Shown: positions 1 through 13,388 of the stretch, piece by piece | Layout of the letters: the number at the start of each line of letters is the position of its first letter | Position numbering within the stretch: the first letter of the stretch is position 1 | From: Cardinalis cardinalis | Lineage: Eukaryota; Chordata; Aves; Passeriformes; Cardinalidae | Assembly: GCA_014549065.1 (NCBI GenBank) | Contig: JACDOX010000369.1 | Span: 301,313-365,312, forward strand | Direction: 5' to 3' | DNA: 64,000 nt | Notes under the pieces: model-generated | What the model was told of the DNA's origin: nothing | The model's database searches: none | What the model saw: the letters and a program-made list of their open reading frames with translations, nothing else | Program-made: the position numbers and the translations under genes

Positions 1-3000
1 TAGCAAGGACTAGATCTGTTCTCATGAATGTCAAAAGGATTTTGCAATTAACTTCACAGCATGATAAGGCTCTGGGTCTTTAAAAATATTGGTATGGTAT
101 AATTCACAAAGTTCTCAGTAGTTTTGATTTTTTAATTTTTTTCTGTCACTTTTTTTTATAAAAAAGACACAGAATAACACTTCAGGTATATATATATATT
201 TAAAAAGCAAGATATTTTAAAATATTTTATTCTCTACTTTTTTCCCAGCACGAATTATTCTGCAATCTGTAGCCTGTTATTTTTCTTACTTTCATTTTTC
301 TGACACTTTCAGTTATAGTTCTAACGAAACACAGCAAGACTGAGATTGAAAAATTTCTGTTATTTTATTGGGTAACTGTTTTATTCAAGCAGAAAAATAG
401 AGAAGGCAAAAGTGTGTCTTAAATGTCAGCTGGAAATAAAGCGTGTTTGTTCTGCATGTATGTCTGCCTTCAGAGAAACCACATAAAAGGAGGAACCTTC
501 AAGAAAAATATCACTTTTGATTAAAGAGATTGTACTATCCTGAATTTATGTAAAATTATAATCAAAATGTACACTCTATTAAAACAATATGGTATATTAT
601 AGATATATACAGTCTGAACTTTTGATTTTACCTTAATGTTTCAAAGGTTACTCTAATGACTTTGTAATACACAGCACATTAAGACATTTACTCTTTTTTT
701 TTTTACAGCTTATGAAATGCTTTAACTATGACTGATTACATGTCAATTAAGAATGTTTTTCAAAGAAACAAAAGCTCTAGTTCAGTATTTGCTTAAAATA
801 TTTAGCAAAGCTTTCAGTTGTAAAATGCAACCAGATTGGTTAAACAAATTATTGTGCTACAGAAACACAAAAAAGATAACCCAGAAAGAGCATCTATTAT
901 GGGTCTTTTTTTAACACTGACATTGTTTCTGCAATGATTGTGAACTATATTGCCTCTAGACATCACTGCCCCAAATATAGGGAAATCAGACCAAGCAAAT
1001 TTTAGCTGTGGTACATTTAAGCATATGGGTCATTATTTTGTAAAGACTAGCTTGATTATAAAAATATACATTTTAATGCCATTGATAACAATGAAGGGAA
1101 TTAACTGATTTATCTGAAAAACAACTGAATAGTTAAGTGGGAAATGAAACTGGAAATAAACAACTCAAACAAACCCAGCCTCCAAAATTCCCAAGTCCCT
1201 TTACAAACATCCTCTAAAAACCAGCATATATACCCTTTATTTAATAATTATCAAACCTATCTGCTATTGAAACAGGGAAGATTGAACAGTGACAACAAAT
1301 CCATATCTACTATTTCCAGCAGTCAATTTAAAAATTTAAGCTACTGAATGACAGTAGTACAGAGCAGATTGAAATGTAAGACAAAATGTCTGAGTCCTTT
1401 TCTATCTGAAGGGCAAAGTTAAACCAGTTACTTTTTTTCAGGGATTAAACCACAAAAATACTGTTCAGAAGTTGGAAAGTTCTGCTGCTCTCCCTTTTTT
1501 TAGGTGTTTGTGTGCGAGTGAGGTTTGGCAGATGGGGGTGTCTTTCTTTTAAGAAATTACTGTGGATACTTTAAGCAATACTCAAGGTATTCAGAGGGTA
1601 CCCAGCCTAGGAGGTTCATTTAGTTTGCAAGGTTAACTAGTAAGTTAGAGATGAGTCCTTCATTAATAATTTCAATCAGTGTATTGTTGGAAAATTCCCT
1701 TGAATGTCAACATTCCAGCTTACCTGAGATGCTAAAGCAGGTCCATTTATGCTACTCTGGGATTCTAAGAGGAGTTGGAGGAGCAGTAAGCTACCATGTA
1801 ACATGAATGAAAACATTGATATCTAACATTGTGCTAACCTCTAGAATACATATAAAATTTACTCTTTCTATTTGTATCAACCTATTTAACAGAATCCTCC
1901 TTAGGCGTCTTCTCTGACACATGGCACTATTACCAGGTCAAAACAAAACAGCTCCTAAAAGCTTGATCCAAATATCATTGAAGTCAATAGAACTCTGACT
2001 TTACTGAGTTACAATNAGATTTAATATATTTTACAAAAGTGCTAGTTTTGCCCGGATTCTGCAATGATTACTGAAGTCAGCAATCATTTCTGACCTTCTG
2101 TTAAGTCTTATCACATACTTACTTTTTGGTTCGAATCAGAGGTTCACCATCACATTAAAAAATGAACAAATGAGGCATTCCATTTGTCCAATTAAATAAT
2201 TTCAAATATATGCCAGAGCAAGCATGATATGTAGAAAAAATTTACAAGTTCAGGCAGAATAATACAGGAAATGAGGTTAGTTGGAATGCAATCTTTGTTA
2301 TCATTAGTTGGAAATAATTCTCTGACAAGTATTAAGGTTATTGAAATGTCAATTTTATTACCATTATTTGTAACAAGAGTAAACCCATGTTCGAGCAAAC
2401 TTTTAAATAAGCACAGGAGTCTCATTATTTAATAATAAATATTAAATTTAACTCAATTTAATAAGCTTATTAGCTGAAAGAATTAAACTACGTCAAAAAT
2501 TCTTTCTTAACATATATTTTGTATTTCTTGAGCTATAAACAAGCCAGTCACACTCTCAAGTGCACTGTTCATAGCATATTTCAAGCCAGATAAATCTTGA
2601 GGAAAAAGTGGTTCTCAATTTCATATTGATGATACTGGGTTTGCTAGCTAATTGTTTCTTTTTTCTGAAAATTTTAAAATAAAAAAGCTGTTTCAAGGCA
2701 ACTTAGGTAGAAAAAGTAAATAAAATGGTTTGTGTATATATATNTATATTTAAATACTGAATACTTTATAAAGTTAGAAGTACAATGTAAACTTTCTTAA
2801 TAAGAGAAAGGTATTTCAGCCAATTTGCAGACTTACTCTGTATCTTTTGACATAAAACATTGGACTTATGCTGTAAGGTTTAAAAAGTTTAAAAGTTAGC
2901 TCTATGTGAGTTTGTAAAATAGTCTTCTTTTATAGTTAATAGACACACATCTTCTGAAACAATGTCTTAGTATAGGATATAAAGAACAGAGCTAGCAAGC

Positions 3001-3610
3001 TTAGTTACCTTTAATATAACTAAATCCGCAGGAGCTAACAAATTAACCAAAAAGGCAAAAAATAGCATGTAGAACACCAGTATTCTACCCAATACTCACC
3101 GGAAATTGGCTATTTCTGCACTGCTCTACACCAGCTCCATTAACTTCCACAGCCTTAAACGTGGATTGCCATGGCACCACCTGTGACAAACTTTCTCTCA
3201 GCTGCAAGCAGGTTTGAAAACCAGNGACCCACAGCACTTTTCAATAGTACCTCTATGCAGCACAGGGGCTGGATAAGGATGATCTTAAGTACACTGCAAC
3301 TTCATCTTAGAAGATGGCCCTCAGGCTTATGACTCACACTGTGCCTCAGACCACTGTATATTTTCTTCTAACATTCAGTGGTGAAGGCACAGAAAACTTT
3401 AAAAAGCCCTCTCCACCTAGTGCTTCAATTCTGACATTAGAACTATGTGGTGTCTCAAGCAAGATGTCACATGGGCAAGAGGAAAGATACATTTAACTGT
3501 CACTTTAAGGGGATTATGATTTTGATTTTAGCTCTTGCCTCTCCCAGCATCCCAGCTCTAACACACTGATAATTTTGGTGAAAGAATGCCAGATTCAGCT
3601 GAAACTGTGG
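1..3610. other. Unique AT-rich non-coding DNA, no gene seen
   Basis: I see no supported gene in this stretch. Reading frames are short (at most about 77 codons) and none has a recognisable domain or convincing splice borders. It contains A/T homopolymer runs and a short TA-dinucleotide tract near 2736-2755. Around 1962-2010 and 3125-3150 there are short phrases like 'cattgaagtcaatag' that recall an old dispersed amniote repeat; this is treated as a finding. The composition fits intron or intergenic DNA. Confidence 0.6.
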
Positions 3611-3800
3611 TGAGACATTGAAACAGGGTACTCAGAGAAGTTGTAGATGCTCCATTCCTGGAAGTGTTTGAAGTAAGCTTGGACAGGGGCTTTGAACTAC
3701 TTGCTCAAGTAAAAAATATCTCAGCCCATTGCAGGAGGACTGGGACTAGAGTGTCTTTGAAGGTCTGTTCTAACTCAAACTATGATACAACGAGTCTGTT
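3611..3800 (+). mobile_element. CR1 LINE fragment, 3' end, plus strand
   Basis: This is the last ~190 bp of a CR1 non-LTR retrotransposon, severely 5' truncated as is usual for CR1. What shows it is the run from 'agagaagttgtagatgctcc' through the 'ttggacaggggctttgaact' region to 'aaggtctgttctaactcaaa'. These correspond to the end of the reverse-transcriptase frame (the conserved LP-x-EVVD-type ending) and the 3' tail just before the terminal octamers. A 69-codon open frame at 3664-3873 is a relic of this and of flanking sequence, not a host gene. Divergence is high, so the insertion is old. Confidence 0.8.
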
Positions 3801-6800
3801 CCCTTTGTGTCTAGAGAGTGAGGCAAAGGTAAGGGAAAATTTGCTTCAGGGAGAATTAGTGTTGAAAGATTGAAAGATTATCCTTCCCACATTGTCCTTT
3901 CTTCCACCAGAAGCAACAAGACATTCAGAGGTGAATGGGAGAAAAGAAGCAAACAATGAACACCACATGAAAGTACACACCATCAGAAAAAAAATCAGGA
4001 AAACCCGTTAAGTGATTGGGTATGTCATCCAATTAAATAAGGACAATCTGCTCTGTATGCAAAAGACAAAGGAGAATATAGACTAGAGAAAGTGTGTGGG
4101 AGGATATCAGGAATTTGGACTCATGTGCTGATCCTGAGTGTGATAAAGTCTCAAGTGGCACTTTCCCAGTTACGACGGTCACAGCTTCCTCAAAGTCTCA
4201 GGCCTGCTGAGTGGCTTGTGTTTCTGACTGACTTCAAGACAAAAATGTCTATGTGATAGACAGTCAGGATACATGAAAATGGCTGTCCTATCATAATCTT
4301 AAAATAGCAGTGTATGAATAATTAATAAATTAATTAGAAGCCAGCATTAGGCTTTGGATACTCTGATGTTTAGGTACAAGAACAGATCACTTTCATTAAA
4401 TGCACACCCAGATATTTTCATAGGAAAGATAATTTTGTGACTAGGATCTTATTGTTTAACTATTTGCTCTACAACTCAAAGGAAATCTAGAGATTATTTA
4501 TTAACTGCTTATTATTGTTAACACTGACATCATTTTAATACCTTTCCAAATGAAATAAAACTTGCACTCTAGATTTCTTGCATACCACCCATTCATAAAA
4601 TGAATGACATTAGCCTTTCCTTCACAGGCTAGCATGTGCCTTTTGCCACAATGAATTTATCATTTTATGACTGAAAGCTTATTAAAAGTATTCACATTCT
4701 ATATTTCCAGAAACACAAGTTTGATTCAATATCAACCTGACATTAATGTAACCCATGTTAATTGTTTAAGATGTAGGACATAATTTTTTTTTTAAAGTCA
4801 CAAAAAATTCAGAAAAAGAACAAAGTTTCCTCATGGTATCCATTGTATTTATCTAAATTAACCAAAAAAGATTTTTTACATACACTGATTCTATATCTTA
4901 TTAAGATTAGATATAGTAACTAGATACTGTGTAACATGGAGGACAACAGTATGTATGTGATAACCTTATTACTTAAGGTTTTATTCCAAAGATATGAACA
5001 TAAAAATTGGGGCAGGGAAGTCTAGGGGAGGTTATTGAGTTTAAAAAAACACAATTGTTCCAAAATCCCTTTTTGAAGCATAGTCATGCAGCTTTCTCTC
5101 ACCTCCTTCTTCCTAATTCTTACTCAAAACTCCATGCATATTTTTGTCCAAAGACCAGACACAGCTGTCACTTCTAATTAAATTTCAATAACTCAAGCTG
5201 AGTATTTGTGAATTTGATTTAATTGTGTTAGCACTGTTTTCAATAAATACAGACAAAAGCCTTCTACTTTTATGTAACTGCAAGAAATGTCTACCAAAAA
5301 TATCTTGAAAGTGAAAGTTTTGGGTTTTTTTCCCTGGGATTATACTGTCAAAATGAAACACAGGATTAGTTTCTATTTAGGTTGTGTGGCCACACTGTGA
5401 AGCAGCTTTATTTCTTAGAATTCAGCCCTGCGTTCCCTAACACACTAGGTAATGTCATTTTTCTAGGACAGAAACATATAGAATATGCACTTCTCCAAAG
5501 TTGTGTTGAACTATTATTTTAATATATTCTTAGACATATAAAGTCTGATTTCCAGGGTGTTACTTTCCTCACTGAAGATAATATATATCATCATGGTGTA
5601 GTCTTTATCATATGGCTTTGGATCTGATTTCCAAGAAAGAAGGGTAAGATGTATGAAAGTGAAATATTATTTTTCTGCATTGTTTTACATCTTATCTTAT
5701 TTTAGATCTTACACTGTAGTAATCACATTCCTGACAAGGTAATTTAACAGTCTTAATTATGCTAGCATGTAACTGCTCCAACTCTATGGAATTCCTCAGC
5801 TACTAATTTTTAAAGGAAAATTTAAACAAATGATATATACAATAGTGTCAAACTATTTATACAATATATGTATATTGTATAAATCAATAGGAGAGCGACA
5901 AAATTTCAATGAATTGCAATACCTGGAAGAAATTCTCTACTGACTGTAATTGTGATGTCAAATTCCAGTAAGTGGATATATTTATTAGCACCTAGGCTAA
6001 TACTAAAGTTCCCAATGGTTAAATAATGGCATGCATGACAGTGATATTCTGGTCTCATCATCTCAACCTCAAAAACTTGCCTAAAATATATATATAGACA
6101 TATTTTTTTTTTCCTTTGAGATGGGCTTTAAAGATTGCTTAAGACTGTGAGACAAGTTATGTTTGGTCTTGCTTATGTTTTCCCTAACTGGAAGGAGGGA
6201 ATCTCCTGGGTCCCCAGAACACTCCCTCTTATCCCTTTCTCTCTGCTGTAGGCAATTTCAGCCTGCTAAGGAAAATTTTGTCCATATGAGTGATGAGCAG
6301 AAAATTGGTAACATTCAGAAAACAGTCACAGAACTCAAAAAGTCTTTAGCAAACTGCTTCATGTTAATCTGATTGAATAAATTAATGTATTTAAATCTCA
6401 GAGACTAGAAGTGGCTTACAAATAGTCTCCAGATACATCTATCAGATCACATACAGAANTATACAGCTACATCGCACCTAGTCATGAAAACCTGACTATG
6501 TTATGATCTTCCAAGACAGGATTCATCTCATTATGAGTGCTTACCTGCTTTTAGGAAGATCAAACTCAGTATAAAAGTTCCTGATTTTTCTCTGCTGTTT
6601 ATTAAAGGAGTGTAAGATGACTAGTTATAAATTAAGACATTTTAAACTTAGGTGAGGTTAATTTTTCCTTAAAAGGCTCAGTTCAATTACCCAGACATAG
6701 CTGTTAAATACTCTTTTAAATGGCATAGTATCTCTTCCTTGACCCCCAGCTGGTGTTACAGAGCAATGCAGATCATCCATAAATCCTCTGTCATAGCTGA

Positions 6801-9800
6801 TAAGTCTGAGTATCTTGAATACCCTGAGGTATCATGAATGGCACTACATATCCTGTGTTTGGACAGCTGAAATTAGCCTTAAATGGTGATTGCTTAATTT
6901 TTTTGATCCATTAAACAAGTTTCAGTGAGCATTAGCAACATGCATTTTATTTGGAAGAGGAAGACAGCTCTGCTAGGTGTAGCAAATTACAAATAGCCTC
7001 ATAATAGCCTGGTTAGCTACCTGTAAATCATAACAGAAAGGTAAAACCAGCACTATATTTTATTTGCAGCTATTCTATTTCATTGATTATATAAATGAGA
7101 TGCAAAGATTACCCGAAACAAATAAATGCAATTGCAAAACCTTGTTCATAGTGGATATGATAAAACCTCTGACTAAATCAAAGAAATATGTAATCCATTG
7201 TTCCTCAGAGTTCTGGGAGTGTGATGGAAGTGCAAGTAACAATTCAGGTGATTCAGCCATCCTTATAAAATCTCTCATATATACAAATATATTCAGATAT
7301 ATATGTATATGTGATTAATATGATTTTATGTGTATGTTTATTTATTTGTATATTTAATAATAGAATAATTTGGGTTGTAAAATAACCAGTTATATGAAGT
7401 TTCTTGGCAACTTGACCAGCTAAATTCAGAAAAGATGCAGGAATAAAGATTCCACAAAATCTCCGAGCAACCTCCTCCACTATATCACACGCTTTCAGTA
7501 AAACCATTAAAAAATAATTTTAAAAGAATTAAAAATTAACAAAAATAATGATTATAAGTTAAAAAAAAANTCCTCAACTCAGGAATTTCTGTGTTCAGCC
7601 TTTTTTAAACTCAGATGAGGTTAATTTTAGCTGCTCCCATGGTGCACCATTGAAAAGAATTTGGCTAAGTCTTCACTATTTCTCTAGTCTTCTCCAAATA
7701 AGTAGCTCTAGATATCTGCAGGATCTCCCCTTAACCTTCTGTTTCTGGTACTTTAAAAAGATAAGTTCTTGCAGTATAGGAAATATTAAATTATTTAAAA
7801 TTTCCTGTGGTTGCTGTTTTATAGGTTCAAGAACTGCACGACAATTGTCATAGAATGTTGCTCTGCACGCAGTTTGAGATGTTCTGATGAGCCTGGGGCA
7901 GTATAGGGATTCCTTTGCTCATCACCTTTGGTTGAAAATCTCAGCAACTGGGTAGCAAAGTGAAAATATACATTTAGTCTGTTAACCTGATTGGTATGCC
8001 TTAGCTGGTGTGCAGTATAAATTCCAAGTGTAGAAAACAACTGTAAGAGATTAGCCTTCCTCTAGATGACAGAATAGTAAAACTCAAGGTTCAGTTTATT
8101 TCTCTCAACTTTAGCAATATACAATTAAAGCCTCTAAAAAGGAAGTAGACACTCTCATTTACCCATATGGTAAGTGTTAAAAAACTACCTACATTAACAG
8201 GCAAATTCCTATAAATATGAAAAATTATTGAAGAACAAAGTAGTTTACTCTGGAATTTTTTTCTTGGTTTATTTAGTAGGGCTATAAATAACTTACTGAA
8301 TACAATGACTCTCCTAGAACTGGATATTTAGGATAAACCAGGTAGATCTGAATACATTAAACTTAAACAGAAAATCAAACACACTGTGCAACACAGAAAT
8401 CACTGCTATGTCTCAGCTTTCGTTTTTTGTGACATTGATGAAGACTGTGATTTATAACTGGAACAATTTATCAAGTCCATAGTGAGATTCTGCAGGACTG
8501 AACAATTTCTTTTTATACAGACACTATCAAAAATAATTATATCTTCCGATATTGATATATATCAGAAAAAAATAATGTATTGGTATTTACTTCTGTTGTG
8601 TTAACCTCATAATTTATTAAACCATCTAAACATGCACAAAGATTGATATTCTNAAAACCTGTTTACTGTTTGTGCACAAATAAATAGGCAGATATTTCTC
8701 TGTCCACCTACATGCAGGGGTTATAATTATATTTTTCTTTTTTATTATTTTGACCTTGAATGAATGTCAAAGCTATGATGTATATCTGTGTTACCACCCA
8801 CTCCTCTCAAAAACTTCATAGTTTAATCACGATTACATCTGTACTGGGTATGCGGTCTGAATAAGGATCTTGTAAACTGTTTCCAAACTTTCAACCTTTT
8901 TTTAAGTGGAAAAAATTGGCTCATGATACTTTGATTTTACAGTTTCACTTCTGAAGGGTTTGAGGGTTTTTTTTTTTATTATTGCCTGAAGGTCAACAGA
9001 CACAAAACTGACTAATGTTTTTTTCAAGTCTTAGTAAGGCATTTTATCTGAGGATAAATGATGCCTAAATTTAATTTCCTAAATCCAAAAAGAATGTTTG
9101 ATCTGAAGTATGTTGAAATAGTTGGAAATCTTTTGAAATTACTGGAAATCTTATCATTGGTAACAATAGCTTTTGGATTAGGGATTGAGAAGCCTGAATA
9201 GCTTTACTTTCAAAAGTTCTGGGTCTGCATGCTACCAATGATGTCAAGAGACTAAAGGGAAAATAAATGACCAATCTTGTCTAAAGATAACAAATAAAAG
9301 AAATAATAAGGAGGAGTACATCCAAGAGGGAGATCATGTTGATGGATTTTGGGGCATCCTATTATTTTTTTGGTTTTCTGTCATTTGAAGTTACTTGTAT
9401 ACATTTGCTCTCCATTTCCTTGAGCATCTTATAAACTACTGAAAATCATGATGTGGAAGCATAAACTAAAGAAGAAGAGATCTCTTAGCAACCATTTAGG
9501 GCATCAATTCTTTTCCTTAAAAAAACAAATGAACAACAACTAGAACAAAATTTTAAATATAATAAAAAAAAACAACAGCAGATACAAGAAAAGTGAATAA
9601 AAATCCCTTGTATATGTACACTTCATAGTACAAACTGTAGACAACCTGTGTGTAGGACTTACTTACCTAAGTCGTAGGTTTTGCCGCTAAAATATATTTC
9701 TCTGCATAGATATTAGTTCTCCTGAAATACAGAAAATCTTAATTAGAATAATTTGAGCTAGTATCTTTCATTCTATTATGGTTTCTCTGCCTGTGTAAGA

Positions 9801-11440
9801 AAAACATGCTATAAGTAACAAATTTTGTTCCTCAGTAAACTAAATGAAACCTCCACTAGGTAAGGAAGACAAAAGAAGAGGAAATTAAAAGAAATTAACT
9901 GTGGTCCATAAATTACATCTGCAGAGAAAAAGACACATTAGATGAAAAGAATTTCCATTTTAGTGAGGTATTTAGGACTCAAAACCGTGACAAACTTGAC
10001 TCTGTGTGACAGAATCACTTATTGGATGCATCTGATAAAAAAGACCAGAAATAAAAGACTTTTTAAGATGGTAAGGAGATGAAGTATTATGAGATGAAGG
10101 ATCAGGCAGGAGAGCAACTATAGCTTGATCTTGGGAAGCATTATTTAATGACTAATACAACTCCAAAAATTAGGAGAACATTTACTGAATATTTACTGCA
10201 GTCAAGAAGGTGGGAGACTGTCACTTCAGAATAATGAAGAAGAATGCGGAGGTTTACAGAGCACCCTGAACTATAGAAATGCACAAAGCAGAGTAGTTTT
10301 AAAAGAAGAAGGAAGGAAATGGGTAGATAGAGCATGTGGGATATTTAGGTCTTCAGTTTAGGCTGTGTAGTCAGGATGACACTGTCAAAATCTGACGCTT
10401 TCACTATGTTTTTTGAGGTAGAGATCTAACCTCTGCCTGTGAACTCTACTTTTAAGGTCTGTTTATATATACTGAAAACAAGTGTAATGCATTATCTGCC
10501 ACTATTTCTGCTAGGTCAGATGTGATTCTAAGTAAATGATGAGGATCAAGTAGGAACAACTTGGCAGAACACTGAGTTATGAGGTGCCTGAATAACAATT
10601 TTTACCTGTTGTCTGGGTACAAATTCTCATGTATCATGTGTTACTACAAGATGTATATATAGGCTTTAGTTAAGCAGACAATTTTCTTCTAACTCTAAAT
10701 GCTATTAGCAAGGGGACATGTAAGGGGTGTGATCCGCTTTAATGATTGACAAGTATCAGGTAATGCCATGCACACAATGGTGAATGGATTTTGGGAAAGA
10801 TGGAGGCAGGATGTTGATTGGCCCTGTGCCTAGAATTCTGTTCTAAAATGTAAACAGAAAAAGAAAAGAAAAGGAAAAGAAATGTAGGTATCTATATGTG
10901 AACTACATATCCCATAATTGACAAGAAGGATGTAGGGCTAAACTCTAATGAACACATGAAGTTGTGTAAATTTAGGGTACCCTTCACAGTCTGCAGTCAC
11001 TGATTCACCTGTTATTAAGTAAACCTCCTAATCATTATAGAAAATGGAGTTGGATAACAAATCAACTCAATGAATGAGGACAGCTAAGGTTAAAATTAAT
11101 CTTTCTAGACAATACTGCATGTTGTGACTTGAGTAACCATAAAGGAACCCCACACCCCTAATAGTCATTTGAGAGTTATTGTGGAATTCAATTGCCTACA
11201 CATTGCAATATTTTAGCGTGTTTAAGACATTTATATGATAAGTCTGGCACATGTGACACAGAGGCTGCAAGAAGCCATGCCCTTAAGGAGAGGCACGTAG
11301 ATATCTGTCAGCATCTGATAAGGTTTCCTAAGTGAAGATGCACTTACTCTGTGTGTGCATCACTTGAAAACTGTAAGCCAGAGTCACCAGGTAATAGCAT
11401 GATGAGGAAGCTATCAGTGATGATACCACTGTTTTGGGTC
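3801..11440. other. Unique AT-rich non-coding DNA, no gene seen
   Basis: About 7.6 kb with no supported gene and no transposon that I can name. Open frames of up to 84 codons (for example 7064-7318 and, on the other strand, 7253-7507) overlap one another, lack known motifs and are what chance gives in AT-rich DNA. The only marked structure is a perfect palindrome at 5855-5884, listed separately. TA-rich patches occur near 6085-6100 and 7275-7320. Confidence 0.55.
5855..5884. repeat. Perfect 30-bp AT palindrome (14-bp arms)
   Basis: The left arm 'atttatacaatata' is followed by two bases (tg) and then its exact reverse complement 'tatattgtataaat'. The pairing was checked base by base. It lies in unique AT-rich sequence. 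Such palindromes can extrude as cruciforms; no function is implied. Confidence 0.9.
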
Positions 11441-12030
11441 TAGACACTAGAGAAACAGGAGTCTGAGAGTCAGCTACTGTAGGGACCATAGGTGTAAACC
11501 AAGTACTGTAGAGATTGGGATCTGAGAATTGGCTGCTTGGGGCACTGCAGATCTGGACCAGCTGGTAGATATGCCATTCTGCAGTTCTGGAGGAAATGAG
11601 AAGAGATGTGAGTACCTTAAGCTGAAGAGGACACCCAGGTGCCTGTGGCTGGAGAGGCTGGGAGTCTGAGGCTAGCTACTGGCCAGTTACTGATGCAATT
11701 CATATTTTGCTTGTACATGCTTACATGAGTTCCACTAGCAGACTTCACTCCTGATCAGCTAGAGACAAGGAACAGGACAGAGCAATCAGTGCCACTCACA
11801 TTCATGTGGGTGCTGTTGGCAATTGTGTGGGTGCTTGTAAGGCAATGTCTTCTTCCTGTCTGTGGCCAGATGTGCATGTCCACTGTGCCTACGAGTATGG
11901 ACACATCTACCAGACGCAGATGCTCTCTCTGGTTTTTGGTGACACCCTTTAAAAACAGTCAAAGCAACCTTGCATCTACTGGGCTTTGGGCTTGGCAAAC
12001 TCCTAAGAGTTTCAAATTAAATATGTGAAT
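11440..12030. repeat. Unidentified GC-richer block with recurring motif
   Basis: This block is visibly richer in G and C than its surroundings. A related phrase recurs three times: near 11457 (ggagtctgagagtcagctac), near 11516 (gggatctgagaattggctgc) and near 11659 (gggagtctgaggctagctac). That suggests a diverged repeat, possibly part of an old LTR or minisatellite. I do not recognise the family. Two overlapping frames on opposite strands (11789-12028 and 11786-11998, 79 and 70 codons) show no known protein motif and are probably fortuitous. Confidence 0.35.
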
Positions 12031-12474
12031 CATTTTAGACTGCAATANAAGAAATAGAAAAGCTAGCTTTTCCCAGAGACAGCTTTAAGATAACTATCAT
12101 TATTCCATATCCTATGTTAGTAAACTTACTGTATTGTAAAGTATTAGACTCCTAAATAATAAATGTTTGGGTTTTTAAAAAGTTAGATTGAAATGTCTAA
12201 GCAAAACTAACAACAGTATAATATTTTGCATATAAAGGTCTGAAGATAATCACTCAGCCATTAATAATATTTGTATGTATAAAAATGTATCCAAATATCA
12301 TTTTATTTTATTCATAGTTTCAGATTCCTGGTTTCTTCCACTTTCTAGAGAGGCAACAGTAACTGTATAGTGGTTTAAATCCACTGTGTAAAGAACTTTC
12401 TTGCCTACTTTAAAAAATATGACTAGAGAAATCAAATATTGCTGATGGTGAGATTAAAGATGCTTTAATTAAAT

Positions 12475-12630
12475 TAGAATCATAGAATGCTGGAATATAT
12501 CAAGTTGGAAGGGAACCATAAATATTGAGTCCAACTCCCTGCTCCTTGCAGAACTACCTAAAACTAAATTCTATGACTAAGAGCATTGTCCAGATGCTCT
12601 TTGAACTCTGACAGGTTTGGCATTCTGTCT
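12475..12630 (-). mobile_element. CR1 LINE fragment, 3' end, minus strand
   Basis: The left border reads 'gaatcatagaatgctggaat' followed by 'caagttggaagggaacc', the reverse complement of the CR1 3' terminus with its ATTCTATG-type octamer. It continues through 'gagtccaactccctgctcct' to 'cagatgctctttgaactctg'. About 155 bp remain. The element's 5' side is truncated near 12630 and runs into unique sequence. The same subfamily pattern recurs at 43.65 kb. Confidence 0.85.
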
Positions 12631-13204
12631 GTGCATTGTAATATTTGTTTTTCTTTACTGCCATAATGGATATTTAACATACCAATCAGTGGTTTCATCA
12701 ATTATCCATTATTTAGCAATCTGCTGTAATGTTTCATGTTTCCTTGTGAATTCACTCATTTTATGTGTGAAACCACTTCAGCTCACTCACTAATTTGTCA
12801 GGGTAATAATGTAATATCTTTTCTCTGGAAAAAAAAAATCAGAATATTACCGTGGTATACAGAAAAAAAGTACTCTTACTTCATTATCTCTGAAATTTCT
12901 ATGGACTGTGCCTTATTCTGACATTGCTATAGAATCATGAAATATGCAATGTAAATATGTAAGAAGTATGTAATTTTAAAATATATTATTTTCATAGAGG
13001 TGGTAGTAACAATGACACAGAATTTGATNTTACCTAAATATTCACCTGAATCTCTACCATAGTATGACACAGAATGAAATTTTATGGAAAAACAGCNCAT
13101 TCAGTAAAAATGGATTCATATTGTATGACTTCAGGTATCACCTAACAAAAAAACAGTTGAATATTTGTGTGGATAGATGTACACATCACTATCTCAGAAC
13201 AATG

Positions 13205-13388
13205 GAGCTTTGTAGGAACCTCTGGAGATTGCCTGATGCAAAACCATACTCAGGTAGGGTCATCTGGGGCCAGTTGCCCAGAACTGTGCCCACCTGGCTT
13301 TTGAATACATCTAAGGAGGGAAACACTACATCACCCATGGGCAGCTTGTGCCAGTGCTCAGTCACCCTGGCAGTAAGGAAAGGTGGAC
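13205..13388 (-). mobile_element. CR1 LINE fragment, minus strand, head to head with the next
   Basis: The sequence from 'aacctctggagattgcctga' through 'cagttgcccagaactgtgcc' and 'cacctggcttttgaatacat' to 'gtcaccctggcagtaaggaa' is the antisense form of the CR1 3' region. The terminal octamer end is not preserved at the left. It stops abruptly at about 13388, where a plus-strand CR1 begins. A 114-codon open frame starting at 13064 crosses it and is a by-product of antisense CR1. Confidence 0.8.
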
